The position numbers and the translations under genes are program-made. Source: an uncultured Lachnospiraceae bacterium (GTDB taxonomy: Bacteria; Bacillota; Clostridia; Lachnospirales; Lachnospiraceae). Taken from it: a stretch of DNA of 64,000 nucleotides. Positions 33,677-42,558 of this stretch are shown piece by piece. The notes below the pieces were generated by a model. It was not told the origin of the DNA and ran no database searches. It was given only the letters and a program-made list of their open reading frames with translations. Where the stretch lies: positions 1 to 64,000 of the forward strand of contig CAJUED010000017.1 in the NCBI GenBank assembly GCA_910585075.1, read 5' to 3'. The first letter of the stretch is position 1; every line of letters begins with the position of its first letter.

Positions 33677-35599
33677 ATGAAAGCACGTAGTAAAAGACTG
33701 GTTGCATTGTTTGCAACTCTGGCTATGACCGTGTCTTTACTGGCAGGCTGTGGCGGCGGTTCTTCCGAACAGGCAAGCACAAACACGTCAGAGAGCACAG
33801 AGCAGACAGAGGAAGCGGAAACAACTGAACCGGAAGCATCAGAAGATGCAGACACCGGTGAAGAAGCAGCAGACACCAGCACAGCATCAGGTGATGTAAA
33901 CAGCACACCTAGAAATGAAACCCTGTATTTTGCAGGTCAGCAGTGGGGAACCATCAATGACTGGAATCCCTTCTCAGCCAATTCCAACAATGCAATGGCA
34001 ATTTCGCAGAAGGATTCTTCCCGTACATTGATTTATGAGACATTGTTTATGTTCAACATGTTAGACGGCGAGCTTTATCCTTTGCTTGCTACAGACTGGG
34101 CTTGGGACAATGATGAAATGACTAGCCTGACTGTTAATCTGAACCCCGACGCTCACTGGAGCGACGGAACAGCTCTTACGGCAGAGGACGTTGCTTACAC
34201 ATGGGAGTGTAACGTGAAATATGAGTCTTCTCTGGGCGTGGATTTCCCGAACTATGTTGCATCCATCACAGCAGTGGATGATACTACGGTAGCAATTGAA
34301 TGTGCACTGGACGATGCAGGGGCTCCCACCAATCCGCTGAAGGTTCAGCAGCTGTTACAGCAGATGTACATTATGCAGAAAGCTTACCTTGAAACCGTTG
34401 AAGCTAGAAACGATTCCGATAAGGAAGCTATGAAGCTTGACAAGATGGATGATTTGATTGCATCCGGTCCTTATATGCCTTTCTATGATGATGACCAGAA
34501 GGTTGTATTCATCAGAGATGAGAACTACTGGGGCCAGGCTGCTTCCATGTGGGGAAGCCTGCCTACACCTAAATATATCGCTCATGTGATTTATGCAGAT
34601 AACAACGCAGGACAGATTGCTCTTAAGGCAGGCGAAGTTGATGTTTGCCAGCAGTTCATCACAGATGTACAGAAACTTTGGGAAGAAGAAGGTCTTCCTA
34701 TCACCACATACATTGACGAGCCTCCTTATGGACAGTGTGCTACAATGCCTTCCTGCTGGATGAACGTTGATGTGGAAGGTCTGGATCAGCCTGAGGTTAG
34801 AAAAGCAATCGCTATGGCTACGGATTTTGACCAGGTTATTGCATCCGCTATGTCTAACCAGTCACCTACATTTAAAGATGTTCCTCGTTCTACCATGAAC
34901 CCTACGGACGGCGAGCAGGCGCTGTATGACCAGGCAGCAGTAAAAGATTTACAGTTTGCAGGCAACGATGTTGACGGCGCAAACGCTCTGTTAGACGAAG
35001 CAGGTATTGTTGACTCTGACGGCGACGGCATCCGCGAATACAATGGCAAGCCTTTATCCTTCAAGGCTGAATGTCCTGATGGATGGACAGACTGGATGGC
35101 TTCCCTTGAAATCGTAGCATCCTCCGCAAAGAACATTGGTATTGATATTCAGACATACTTCCCGGATACCAATACTTTCTACAATGACATTACAACAGGC
35201 GCTTTTGAGATTTGTATGAACTCTCCTTCTGGTTCATCTATCACCAACCCTTGGGGACGTTGTATGCAGTTCTTAAGCAGCCAGTATGCTGACCTTGAGG
35301 TTAACTGGAGTGGTAACTGGAGTCACTACAGGAATGATGAAGCAGATGAAATCATGGCTAAGATTCCTCTTGAGACAGATGCTGCTACTTTGAAAGAGTA
35401 CTATACAAGATTAAACGAGATTTACCTGACAGATGTTCCTTCTTTCGCTCTGATGTACAGACCGGAATTGTTCTACGCAGTAAATGAAACCGTATGGACA
35501 GGATATCCTATGAAGGATGATGGCAGCAACATTCCTCCTACTGATTGTACAGATGGTTACGGAATTGCAGCTCTCTACAATCTGACACTGGTTGAATAA
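33677..35599 (+). CDS. Peptide ABC transporter substrate-binding lipoprotein
   Basis: 640 residues. Lipoprotein signal with lipobox LLAGC (cysteine at about 24), then a low-complexity linker rich in S, T, E and A up to about residue 75. The rest is a family 5 solute-binding protein: GTINDWNPFSANSNN, PDAHWSDGTALTAEDVAYTW, GEVDVCQQF, then PEVRKAIAMATDFDQVI. It captures peptides or another oligomer outside the cell and passes them to the permeases encoded after it. Its codon use appears biased toward frequent codons, in keeping with high expression. A terminator-like hairpin separates it from the permeases. Confidence 0.92.
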   Translation: MKARSKRLVALFATLAMTVSLLAGCGGGSSEQASTNTSESTEQTEEAETTEPEASEDADTGEEAADTSTASGDVNSTPRNETLYFAGQQWGTINDWNPFSANSNNAMAISQKDSSRTLIYETLFMFNMLDGELYPLLATDWAWDNDEMTSLTVNLNPDAHWSDGTALTAEDVAYTWECNVKYESSLGVDFPNYVASITAVDDTTVAIECALDDAGAPTNPLKVQQLLQQMYIMQKAYLETVEARNDSDKEAMKLDKMDDLIASGPYMPFYDDDQKVVFIRDENYWGQAASMWGSLPTPKYIAHVIYADNNAGQIALKAGEVDVCQQFITDVQKLWEEEGLPITTYIDEPPYGQCATMPSCWMNVDVEGLDQPEVRKAIAMATDFDQVIASAMSNQSPTFKDVPRSTMNPTDGEQALYDQAAVKDLQFAGNDVDGANALLDEAGIVDSDGDGIREYNGKPLSFKAECPDGWTDWMASLEIVASSAKNIGIDIQTYFPDTNTFYNDITTGAFEICMNSPSGSSITNPWGRCMQFLSSQYADLEVNWSGNWSHYRNDEADEIMAKIPLETDAATLKEYYTRLNEIYLTDVPSFALMYRPELFYAVNETVWTGYPMKDDGSNIPPTDCTDGYGIAALYNLTLVE

Positions 35600-35646
35600 G
35601 ATTGATTAAAAGGTTATAGGGCAGTTTAGGCTGACAGATAACATCT

Positions 35647-35690
35647 AAAATCCGGCCGGGGTTAGAAAACTCCGGCCGGTTTTATTCAAT
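35647..35690 (+). terminator. Hairpin between binding protein and permease genes
   Basis: AAAATCCGGCCGGGG (35647-35661) pairs with CTCCGGCCGGTTTT (35670-35684) and ends in a T-rich run. It likely lets part of the transcripts stop after the binding protein, giving excess binding protein over permease. Confidence 0.75.
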
Positions 35691-35819
35691 AAACCGGTCG
35701 CGAAGCCTGATGATGTCTGAGTCGACAAGCTGACTTCGCAGAGAGTGTCAGTGCTTGATACAATAAGCCGCTGTGCGGAATATAGCGGTGCTTGATAAAG
35801 AAGGGAAGGGGTGAAGTGT
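35691..35819 (+). other. Leader before the permease genes
   Basis: About 130 bases without a gene. GCGAAG and CTTCGC form a 6-bp outer stem around 35700-35745, and GTGCTTGATA occurs twice (near 35752 and 35789). AAGGGAAGGGG lies before the permease start. No promoter is evident; probably the processed segment between differentially expressed genes. Confidence 0.35.
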
Positions 35820-36824
35820 TTGAAAGGGTATAAGAAATATTACGGTCAGAAAATTATATGGTATCTGATTACGCTTTTCTTTGCAATTGTTTTAAACTTT
35901 GTATTGCCAAGACTTATGCCGGGCGACCCGGTGGCGGGTATTGCTTCAGGAGCGGTATCGGGCATGACAGATGCCACCGCAATTCAAAAGGTATATGAGG
36001 AATATGCGGAAAAATTTGGTGTAAATAAGCCTATGATTGTGCAGTTTGGTATGTGGGCAGGGAACGCTTTGAAAGGTGATTTTGGTGTTTCCTTCAGCCA
36101 GTACCCGAGAACAGTAGGAAATATCATATCCTCATCCATAGGATGGACATTGGCGCTACAGCTGCCGGCCATCGTTGTGGGGTGGCTGCTGGGTAATATC
36201 TTAGGAGCTGTGGCAGCGTACATAAAAGGGGCTTTTGATAAAGTGATTTTACCTGTATTTATGTTTATCAGTAATATACCAGCATTTGGTATGGCGATTA
36301 TTCTGCTTACGGTATTTGGCATTAATTTAAAATGGTTCCCCACAAGTGGAGCGTATGGTTTTGAATTAATTCCAAATTTCAGCTGGGAGTTTATCAGTTC
36401 CGTGATTTCCCATTATCAGATGCCGTTCTGGTCAATCGTGCTGATTACCATCGGCGGCCAGGCAATTGGTATGCGTTCCATGTCTATTTATGAGCTGAAT
36501 GCGGACTATGTAAAATACAGCCGTTTCCTTGGAATCAAGGACAGAAAGATTGTAGGCTATGTATTCAGGAACGCCATGCTTCCTCAGATTACAGGTCTTG
36601 CAATGTCATTAGGAACCATGATGGGCGGCGCTCTGGTTGCGGAGATTATTTTCAGTTATCCCGGAATCGGCACGGCAATGATGACGGCGGTAAGAGGTCA
36701 GGATTATCCTCTCCTGTCAGCATGTACACTGATTATTACCATTATGGTACTTTTGGCAAATCTGTTGGTTGAAATTCTTTACGGCGTAATTGACCCTCGT
36801 GTCAAGGCAGCCCAGCAGGATTAG
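35820..36824 (+). CDS. Peptide ABC transporter permease (OppB/DppB type)
   Basis: 334 residues from a TTG at 35820, six bases after AAGGGAAGGGGTG; a GTG at 35811 is the alternative. Six helices: an N-terminal helix, a long periplasmic-type loop, then five helices with the permease loop IGMRSMSIYELNADYVKYSRFLGIKDRKIV and ending with IIFSYPGIGTAMMTAV. It forms the channel with the next gene product. Confidence 0.9.
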   Translation: MKGYKKYYGQKIIWYLITLFFAIVLNFVLPRLMPGDPVAGIASGAVSGMTDATAIQKVYEEYAEKFGVNKPMIVQFGMWAGNALKGDFGVSFSQYPRTVGNIISSSIGWTLALQLPAIVVGWLLGNILGAVAAYIKGAFDKVILPVFMFISNIPAFGMAIILLTVFGINLKWFPTSGAYGFELIPNFSWEFISSVISHYQMPFWSIVLITIGGQAIGMRSMSIYELNADYVKYSRFLGIKDRKIVGYVFRNAMLPQITGLAMSLGTMMGGALVAEIIFSYPGIGTAMMTAVRGQDYPLLSACTLIITIMVLLANLLVEILYGVIDPRVKAAQQD

Positions 36825-36836
36825 GGAGGTGGATAT

Positions 36837-38087
36837 ATGAAAAATACATTAAGACAGGTGTTCCATTCCCCGAAATTTGTGATTGGATTTTCAATATTTG
36901 CTATAATTTTACTTACCGTAATCATCTATCCTCTGGTGGTTTTGGCTGACCCCCTTGAGATGGTAGGTAACGGTAACTTCTTTAAGCCGGGTACTTATGT
37001 ATCTGTTAAAGATGCGGTGGAAGGAACCCATTACACCCTTAACATTGACGTACAGTCAGGTTCACTGGACAACAAAATCAGCGCAAGCGACAAAGAAGAT
37101 ATGAAAGACTGGCTGGTAAAATACGGCGGAGTTGCTGAGGCTGATGTGGATGTTAATGATACGGAAGGTTTGCTGGAGTTATGGCAGGCTCATTATGATC
37201 CCAATGCGGAACAAAAAGGGATTCTTGCTTCCAAGAAAAAATATTATGTTCGTCTGAATAATAACCTTCAGGGGATTCTGGAAGACAATGATGTAATCAT
37301 TGCAAAAGAAAACTCTGAGACAGGCGAGTTAGAGCAGTCCACTACGATTGCATCTAAAGAATTCGTGAACACCAAGGATGTGGCAAACAGAAGAACTTTC
37401 ATTTTAGGTACGGATAACTTTGGCCGTGATGTGCTTACGGAGCTTTTGGATGCAACGAAAACATCCTTAAGGGTAGGCTTGATTGCAGGTATTGTTGCAA
37501 CACTGATCGGACTTATGTTAGGACTTTTATCCGGTTATCTGGGAGGGATGGTAGATAATATTATCACTTTTGTTACCAACCTGTTTACGGTTATTCCTTC
37601 CTTCATCCTTTTGATTTTGATTTCCTACTCCGTAGGTCAGGCGGCAAGAGGTGTTAACCTGGTAGCTACTATTATCGGACTGACTTCCTGGACATGGACC
37701 ACCCGTTCCGTGCGTTCACAGGTTATCTCCCTTAGAAACCGTGACCATGTAAACTTATCCAAGTTGTCAGGACACAGTATGATGCGTATTGTACTTACGG
37801 ATATTCTGCCTTACATTGCTTCCTATGTAGTGATGGCATTTATTTTGCAGATATCTTCAGGTATCCTTGCGGAAGCACAGCTTTCCATGTTAGGTCTTGG
37901 TCCCTCAACATCAACAACTGCTACTCTTGGCTTGATGATGAACTGGGCAAACCTGTACGCAGCGCCGCTTAACGGTTCCTGGTGGGCGTATTTTCCTGTT
38001 GTTATTATGATTGCCCTGATTTCGTTCTCTCTGAATTTGATGAATACAGGACTTGATCAGATATTCAATCCACAGTTGAGAGATTAA
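36837..38087 (+). CDS. Peptide ABC transporter permease (OppC/DppC type)
   Basis: 416 residues, longer than usual (about 300). After the first helix there is an extra-cytoplasmic region of about 150 residues (roughly 35-185) with acidic repeats such as LDNKISASDKEDMKDWL, ending at TFILGTDNFGRDVLTELLDATKTSLRVGL, where the normal OppC core starts. The core has TTRSVRSQVISLRNRDHVNLSKLSG as the ATPase-contact loop. The insert may help dock the binding protein. Confidence 0.88.
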   Translation: MKNTLRQVFHSPKFVIGFSIFAIILLTVIIYPLVVLADPLEMVGNGNFFKPGTYVSVKDAVEGTHYTLNIDVQSGSLDNKISASDKEDMKDWLVKYGGVAEADVDVNDTEGLLELWQAHYDPNAEQKGILASKKKYYVRLNNNLQGILEDNDVIIAKENSETGELEQSTTIASKEFVNTKDVANRRTFILGTDNFGRDVLTELLDATKTSLRVGLIAGIVATLIGLMLGLLSGYLGGMVDNIITFVTNLFTVIPSFILLILISYSVGQAARGVNLVATIIGLTSWTWTTRSVRSQVISLRNRDHVNLSKLSGHSMMRIVLTDILPYIASYVVMAFILQISSGILAEAQLSMLGLGPSTSTTATLGLMMNWANLYAAPLNGSWWAYFPVVIMIALISFSLNLMNTGLDQIFNPQLRD

Positions 38088-38098
38088 GGAGGGATACC

Positions 38099-39124
38099 AT
38101 GGGAAAAGTAATGCTTGAAGTAAAAAATTTGAAAACAAAATATGTTACCCGTTTAAGGGAGGACGTATTTGCAGTTGACGGCGTCTCCCTGAAAATAGAA
38201 GAAGGCAAATCCTTAGGTGTTGCCGGTGAGTCAGGCTGTGGTAAGTCAACATTGGCACTTTCACTGATGGGCTACTATTTTGCACCACTTCACTATATCA
38301 GCGGTGACATTATTGTGGATGGGAAAAATATTTCAGGAATGAAACCTGATGATGTGCGCAGACAGGTGCTTGGAACAGAGGTTGCTTATATTCCTCAGGC
38401 AGCTATGAATGCGCTGAATCCTACCCAGAAGATTATTCGCTTTATAGAAGACGTAATTCATGTACATGACCCTAAGATGACCAAGAAGGATATTTATGAT
38501 TTGGCAAAGGAAAGATTTGCTATTCTGGGACTTCCCGAGGAAGTACTGCAAAAGCATGCGGTTGAGCTTTCCGGTGGTATGAAACAGCGTACCGTTATCG
38601 CCATATCCACCATCCTTTCCCCTAAGGTTCTGATTGCGGATGAGCCTTCGTCAGCTCTGGATGTTACCAGTCAGAAAATGGTTATCAAAATGATGCGTGA
38701 CCTGATGGATAAGGGATTTATACGCAGTATGATTTTCATCACCCATGAATTACCGCTTTTGTATAATGTAACAGACGATATCATGGTAATGTATGCCGGA
38801 CAGATTGTAGAGCGGGGTACTGCGAAAGAAATGGTATTTGACCCTCTGCATCCGTATACTAAGGGCCTGATGGGTTCTATTATCGTTCCCGAGGAAGGTG
38901 TGCGTGAGAATAAACTGATTGCCATTCCCGGAACTCCTCCCAACTTAAAGCATCCTCCTAAAGGCTGCCGTTTTGCAGACAGATGCAAATATGCAACGCC
39001 AACCTGTATGTCCATGGAGGTTCCTAATCTGGAGGTTCCCAGCAAAGAGAATGAAGGCTACAACCGTGAGTACCGTTGCCTGATGTCCGTAAGAAAGATT
39101 AGGGAGGTGTATGAGAATGAGTGA
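38099..39124 (+). CDS. Peptide ABC transporter ATPase (OppD/DppD type)
   Basis: 341 residues. Walker A GESGCGKST, signature LSGGMKQR, Walker B VLIADEPSSALD, H-loop FITHELP. The C-terminal tail contains CRFADRCKYATPTC, the cysteine-rich oligopeptide-ABC ending that may bind an iron-sulfur cluster. First of two ATPases of the transporter; overlaps the next by eight bases. Confidence 0.95.
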   Translation: MGKVMLEVKNLKTKYVTRLREDVFAVDGVSLKIEEGKSLGVAGESGCGKSTLALSLMGYYFAPLHYISGDIIVDGKNISGMKPDDVRRQVLGTEVAYIPQAAMNALNPTQKIIRFIEDVIHVHDPKMTKKDIYDLAKERFAILGLPEEVLQKHAVELSGGMKQRTVIAISTILSPKVLIADEPSSALDVTSQKMVIKMMRDLMDKGFIRSMIFITHELPLLYNVTDDIMVMYAGQIVERGTAKEMVFDPLHPYTKGLMGSIIVPEEGVRENKLIAIPGTPPNLKHPPKGCRFADRCKYATPTCMSMEVPNLEVPSKENEGYNREYRCLMSVRKIREVYENE

Positions 39125-39929
39125 TAACAGAGCGTCCTGCCTGCAGGGTAAAGGAGTTACCAAGGTTTTTGGCTTTGGCGACAAGAAGACTGTGGCTGTT
39201 AATAATGTAGACTTTAATTTCCGCGAAGGTGAAATTGTATCTATCGTAGGAGAATCCGGCAGCGGCAAAACCACTCTTTCCAAGATGCTTCTCGGACTTA
39301 TCAGTGTTACGGAAGGGGAGGTCCTTTTCCAGGGCAAACCCAGAGATATATCATCCGGAGCAAAGAAAAGAGAGTATTGGAAGGGAATCCAGGCTATATT
39401 CCAGGATCCGTTTTCTTCCTATAATATGTTCAACAAAATTGATTCGGTGCTTTTAGACTGTATCAATATGAGAGGGGGAAAATCCCTTCCTTATGAAAAG
39501 AAGTTTGAAATGATGCGTGAAGCCTGCAGCTTCGTAAACCTGGAGTTCAAGGAGCTGACAAACAAGTATCCTTTCGAGCTTTCCGGCGGACAGATGCAGA
39601 GATTGATGATTGCCAGAATTTTCCTGTTGAAACCGAAGATTCTGTTGGCGGATGAGCCTACCTCCATGATTGACGCCTGCTCAAGGGCTACGATTTTGGA
39701 TATGCTCTTAAAACTCCGTGATGAAATCAACATGACCATCATCTTCATCACCCATGATATCGGTTTGGCATACTATATCTCCGACTCCGTATATATCATG
39801 GAGCATGGCAAATTCGTGGAGCACGGCGCAGCTGAGGATGTAATCCTTCATCCCAAGGCAGCTTATACACAGAGACTGATCAACGATGTGCCCAAGATTT
39901 ATGAAGAATGGGATTTGTCAACTGTATAA
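39117..39929 (+). CDS. Peptide ABC transporter ATPase (OppF/DppF type)
   Basis: 270 residues from the ATG at 39117, eight bases after GGGAGGTG; the ATG at 39111 is too close to that site. Walker A GESGSGKTT, signature LSGGQMQR, Walker B ILLADEPTSMID, H-loop FITHDIG. Shorter than many OppF proteins because it lacks the long C-terminal cysteine tail. It pairs with the preceding ATPase. Confidence 0.95.
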   Translation: MSDNRASCLQGKGVTKVFGFGDKKTVAVNNVDFNFREGEIVSIVGESGSGKTTLSKMLLGLISVTEGEVLFQGKPRDISSGAKKREYWKGIQAIFQDPFSSYNMFNKIDSVLLDCINMRGGKSLPYEKKFEMMREACSFVNLEFKELTNKYPFELSGGQMQRLMIARIFLLKPKILLADEPTSMIDACSRATILDMLLKLRDEINMTIIFITHDIGLAYYISDSVYIMEHGKFVEHGAAEDVILHPKAAYTQRLINDVPKIYEEWDLSTV

Positions 39930-39967
39930 ACGGGCCCGTAAACTAAAATAAGTGTGATAGTTAATTT

Positions 39968-40011
39968 TTAAAAGCAGGAAATTGTGCGGAAAGTCAGTTT
40001 CCTGCTTTTAA
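39968..40011. terminator. Bidirectional terminator overlapping the toxN end
   Basis: Perfect 14-base arms TTAAAAGCAGGAAA (39968-39981) and TTTCCTGCTTTTAA (39998-40011). It ends the peptide transporter transcript from the left and the toxin transcript from the right. The last codons of the toxin gene lie in the right arm. Confidence 0.85.
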
Positions 40012-40491
40012 TTTTGTTTCCATTAGATGATATATGCGGTCAATATCCGTATAAAAAAGGGGAATACCATGTTTGTGAAGGCGGAGATTGTAATTAAGAT
40101 TTTCAGCAATTAATTTTGCAGTAGAATGATGCAGAGTGAGAGGGATACCTTTACTTGTATGTATGTGGTCAAAATAAGAAGCTATGGTTGGAAAGGCATT
40201 TTGGATTAGGAAAGCGGCATCCCAACCGCCGCATTTGCCTAATACAATTTTGGTACATTTATGATATCGCTCAACTTGGCGGCTATATATTTTTTGGTAT
40301 TTCCCGAATTTGGAGCTTACAGGAACCATCCAGTAAATTCCAGGATTTTTGAAGTCTTGGATAGCCAGATAATGCGGGCGGTAATTTCGTTCATCTTTGT
40401 TCGCCATCAATGCGCTATCCTGCACATCATCAAAAAAGGCATCTTTGATGTGGTAATAGAATCCGGACTGTATATTCATTTTTTCTTTCAT
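39994..40491 (-). CDS. Type III toxin, ToxN/AbiQ (CptN-like) endoribonuclease
   Basis: 165 residues from the ATG at 40491; a longer start would lie in the antitoxin terminator. The N-terminal half has SGFYYHIKDAFFDDV, ERNYRPHYLAIQD, and PGIYWMVPVSSKFGKYQKIY. This is the barrel-like core of the ToxN/AbiQ/CptN family, where the toxin recognises its RNA antitoxin and cuts RNA. A conserved-looking CTKIVLGKCGGWDAAFLIQNAFP segment and a helical C-terminus follow. On the minus strand it lies directly after two RNA repeats and a terminator, the standard type III arrangement. The family is known from Coprococcus and Eubacterium (CptIN), whose lineage fits. Growth arrest or phage abortive infection is likely. 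Confidence 0.88.
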   Translation of the reverse strand: MKEKMNIQSGFYYHIKDAFFDDVQDSALMANKDERNYRPHYLAIQDFKNPGIYWMVPVSSKFGKYQKIYSRQVERYHKCTKIVLGKCGGWDAAFLIQNAFPTIASYFDHIHTSKGIPLTLHHSTAKLIAENLNYNLRLHKHGIPLFYTDIDRIYHLMETKLKAGN

Positions 40492-40519
40492 TCCGATTTT
40501 TAAACCTTTCTCCTTATTA

Positions 40520-40655
40520 AAAATCCCCACCATGAATGATGGGGATAGATGTTCGCACCGAATAACTTATATCCCGCACCATCGGTAAGCGGGAACATTT
40601 AACATACTGAATAACTTATACCCCGCACCATCAGTAAGCGGCAACATTTTCCGTA
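40520..40655 (-). ncRNA. Type III antitoxin RNA: two 49-nt pseudoknot repeats and terminator
   Basis: Read on the minus strand. Two copies of a 49-base unit (anchors at plus positions 40560 and 40609, and 40594 and 40643) end at the hairpin 40523-40546 (ATCCCCA...TGGGGAT, then five T), just before the toxin gene. In each unit CCCGC/GCGGG (or CCGC/GCGG) closes a hairpin. Its loop pairs with a stretch downstream: ACCGA with TCGGT in one copy, ACTGA with TCAGT in the other. The paired change keeps pairing, so a pseudoknot like those of known antitoxins is well supported. The terminator probably limits toxin expression. Confidence 0.87.
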
Positions 40656-40660
40656 TATTT

Positions 40661-40689
40661 ATTATACGCAAAAAATTGGAAAAAAGCAA
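40661..40689 (-). promoter_or_regulatory. Promoter of the type III antitoxin
   Basis: On the minus strand TTGCTT (complement of 40684-40689), exactly 17 bases, then a perfect TATAAT (complement of 40661-40666). The expected start of transcription is within a few bases of the first antitoxin repeat. Confidence 0.8.
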
Positions 40690-40744
40690 TGTCATTTTTT
40701 GAAGCCCTGTAGTTCAGGGCAGAAAAACACAGAAATTTCCCACG

Positions 40745-40773
40745 TTGCAAGCCAATCGGCTTTGTGATAAGAT
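40745..40773 (+). promoter_or_regulatory. Candidate metN promoter
   Basis: TTGCAA (40745-40750), 17 bases, TAAGAT (40768-40773). A fair match located before metN. No SAM riboswitch or T-box-like leader is visible between it and metN. Confidence 0.4.
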
Positions 40774-40872
40774 AAAGTATATAAGTTTGACCAAATGCAG
40801 ACATTTTTAACAGCGGCAAAAGGCCGCAGTTGTCAGTATTTTAAAATATGGAAACGAGGTTACAACAAATTT

Positions 40873-41886
40873 ATGGAAACAATGATTCAGATAAAGGATG
40901 TCACGAAGACCTTTGTGGGCAAGGACAACACGGTGGAGGCCCTAAAAGGAATCAATCTTGAGATACATAAGGGAGAGATTTACGGCATTATCGGTATGAG
41001 TGGCGCCGGAAAGTCCACGCTGGTCAGGTGCCTTAATTTCCTGGAGCGGCCCAGCAGCGGAACCGTTCTGGTGGAAGGAAAGGATTTGTCCACCTTAAAG
41101 GACAGCGAGCTTCGCAAGATGCGCACCCGGATTGCCATGATTTTTCAGCATTTCAATCTGCTCATGCAGAGGACGGTGATTGACAATGTCTGCTTTCCCA
41201 TGGAAATCATCAAGACGCCTAAGAAGGATGCCTTAGCCAGGGCAAGGGAGCTGCTTTCTATCGTGGGTCTTTCGGAGAAGGAGGCGGCATATCCGGCGCA
41301 GTTATCCGGCGGACAGAAGCAGAGGGTGGCTATTGCCAGGGCTCTTGCAACCAATCCGCAGATTTTGCTCTGTGATGAGGCGACAAGCGCCCTTGACCCA
41401 ACCACCACCAAGGCGATATTAGCTTTGCTGAAGGAAATTAATGAAAAATATGGAATCACCATTGTGATCATCACCCATGAAATGACAGTGGTTCAGGAAA
41501 TCTGTACCCATGTGGCGATTATAGATGAGGGAAATCTGGCGGAGACAGGCACAGTTGAGGAAGTTTTCCAGAGACCTAAGAGCAGGGCGGCCAAGAAGCT
41601 GGTTTTCCAGGGGGAGAAGGAGCAGTATGAGGAGATGAAGGGAAAGCGCTGTATCCGCATTGTGTTTACCAGCAATTCCTCCTTCGAGCCTGTGATTGGC
41701 AATATGGTACTGGCCTGTAAGGTTCCGGTCAATATTTTATTGGCGGATACCCGGGATATCGGCGGGGTGGCTCATGGGCAGATGATTCTCCAGCTTCCGG
41801 AGGACAATGCTGTGGCGGAGAAAATGATACGGTACTTAAGAGACAGAAAGCTGGAAGTGGAGGAGCTTGATAATTATGTTGGATAA
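40873..41886 (+). CDS. metN: Methionine ABC transporter ATPase
   Basis: 337 residues from the ATG at 40873. Walker A GMSGAGKST, QHFNLLMQRTVIDNV, signature LSGGQKQR, Walker B ILLCDEATSALDP, H-loop IITHEM. The C-terminal NIL domain (PVNILLADTRDIGG...) senses methionine and inhibits transport in known MetN proteins. Overlaps metI by 11 bases. The binding protein gene metQ is not in the window. Confidence 0.93.
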   Translation: METMIQIKDVTKTFVGKDNTVEALKGINLEIHKGEIYGIIGMSGAGKSTLVRCLNFLERPSSGTVLVEGKDLSTLKDSELRKMRTRIAMIFQHFNLLMQRTVIDNVCFPMEIIKTPKKDALARARELLSIVGLSEKEAAYPAQLSGGQKQRVAIARALATNPQILLCDEATSALDPTTTKAILALLKEINEKYGITIVIITHEMTVVQEICTHVAIIDEGNLAETGTVEEVFQRPKSRAAKKLVFQGEKEQYEEMKGKRCIRIVFTSNSSFEPVIGNMVLACKVPVNILLADTRDIGGVAHGQMILQLPEDNAVAEKMIRYLRDRKLEVEELDNYVG

Positions 41887-42541
41887 TCAGACAATTATGA
41901 TGATAGTGGAGGGAACAGGCGTAACCTTATATATGACGCTTTTTTCCACCTTGATAGCGTATATCCTGGGACTTCCCATGGGAATTATATTGGTGGTGAC
42001 CGCCCCGGGGGGCTTGAAACCAAATAAGATTGTGTACAAGATTTTGGATGTGATTGTGAATATCACAAGAAGTATCCCGTTTTTGATTTTGCTGATGCTG
42101 ATTATCCCGTTTACACGGTTTATTGTGGGGAAAAGCTACGGAGCTACGGCAACGATTGTGCCCTTGTCCATAGCGGCAGCTCCTTTCGTGGCAAGATTGG
42201 TGGAGTCCTCCCTTCTTGAGGTGGACCATGGGGTGATTGAGGCGGCCCAGAGTATGGGAGCCAGCTTGTGGACGATTATCTGGAAGGTGCTTTTGGCTGA
42301 GGCAAGAACGTCACTGATTGTGGGCGCAACCATTGCGCTGGGCACGATTTTGGGATACTCGGCTATGGCAGGTGTTGTAGGCGGCGGCGGACTGGGGGAT
42401 ATTGCAATCCGCTACGGTTATTACAGATATCAGGCCAATATTATGATTATTACCGTGGTGCTTCTGGTGCTGCTGGTGCAGATTCTGCAGGTGATTGGAA
42501 CGAAACTTTCTAAGAAACTGGACAGAAGGATTACGGGATAA
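41876..42541 (+). CDS. metI: Methionine ABC transporter permease
   Basis: 221 residues from the ATG at 41876, ten bases after GGAGGAG; a TTG at 41867 is too close. Five helices, with the permease loop VESSLLEVDHGVIEAAQSMGASLWTII and the C-terminal GYSAMAGVVGGGGLGDIAIRYGYYRY characteristic of MetI. Partner of MetN for methionine and related amino acids. Confidence 0.95.
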   Translation: MLDNQTIMMIVEGTGVTLYMTLFSTLIAYILGLPMGIILVVTAPGGLKPNKIVYKILDVIVNITRSIPFLILLMLIIPFTRFIVGKSYGATATIVPLSIAAAPFVARLVESSLLEVDHGVIEAAQSMGASLWTIIWKVLLAEARTSLIVGATIALGTILGYSAMAGVVGGGGLGDIAIRYGYYRYQANIMIITVVLLVLLVQILQVIGTKLSKKLDRRITG

Positions 42542-42558
42542 ATTATAATTTATATGTT

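Noticed and set aside
40560..40650. CRISPR-like repeats
   Set aside because: Only two units, directly joined without spacers, and they sit in the type III antitoxin arrangement.
40774..40872. SAM-I riboswitch or T-box before metN
   Set aside because: The conserved words of these leaders are not present; only a short AAGCC/GGCTT hairpin is seen.
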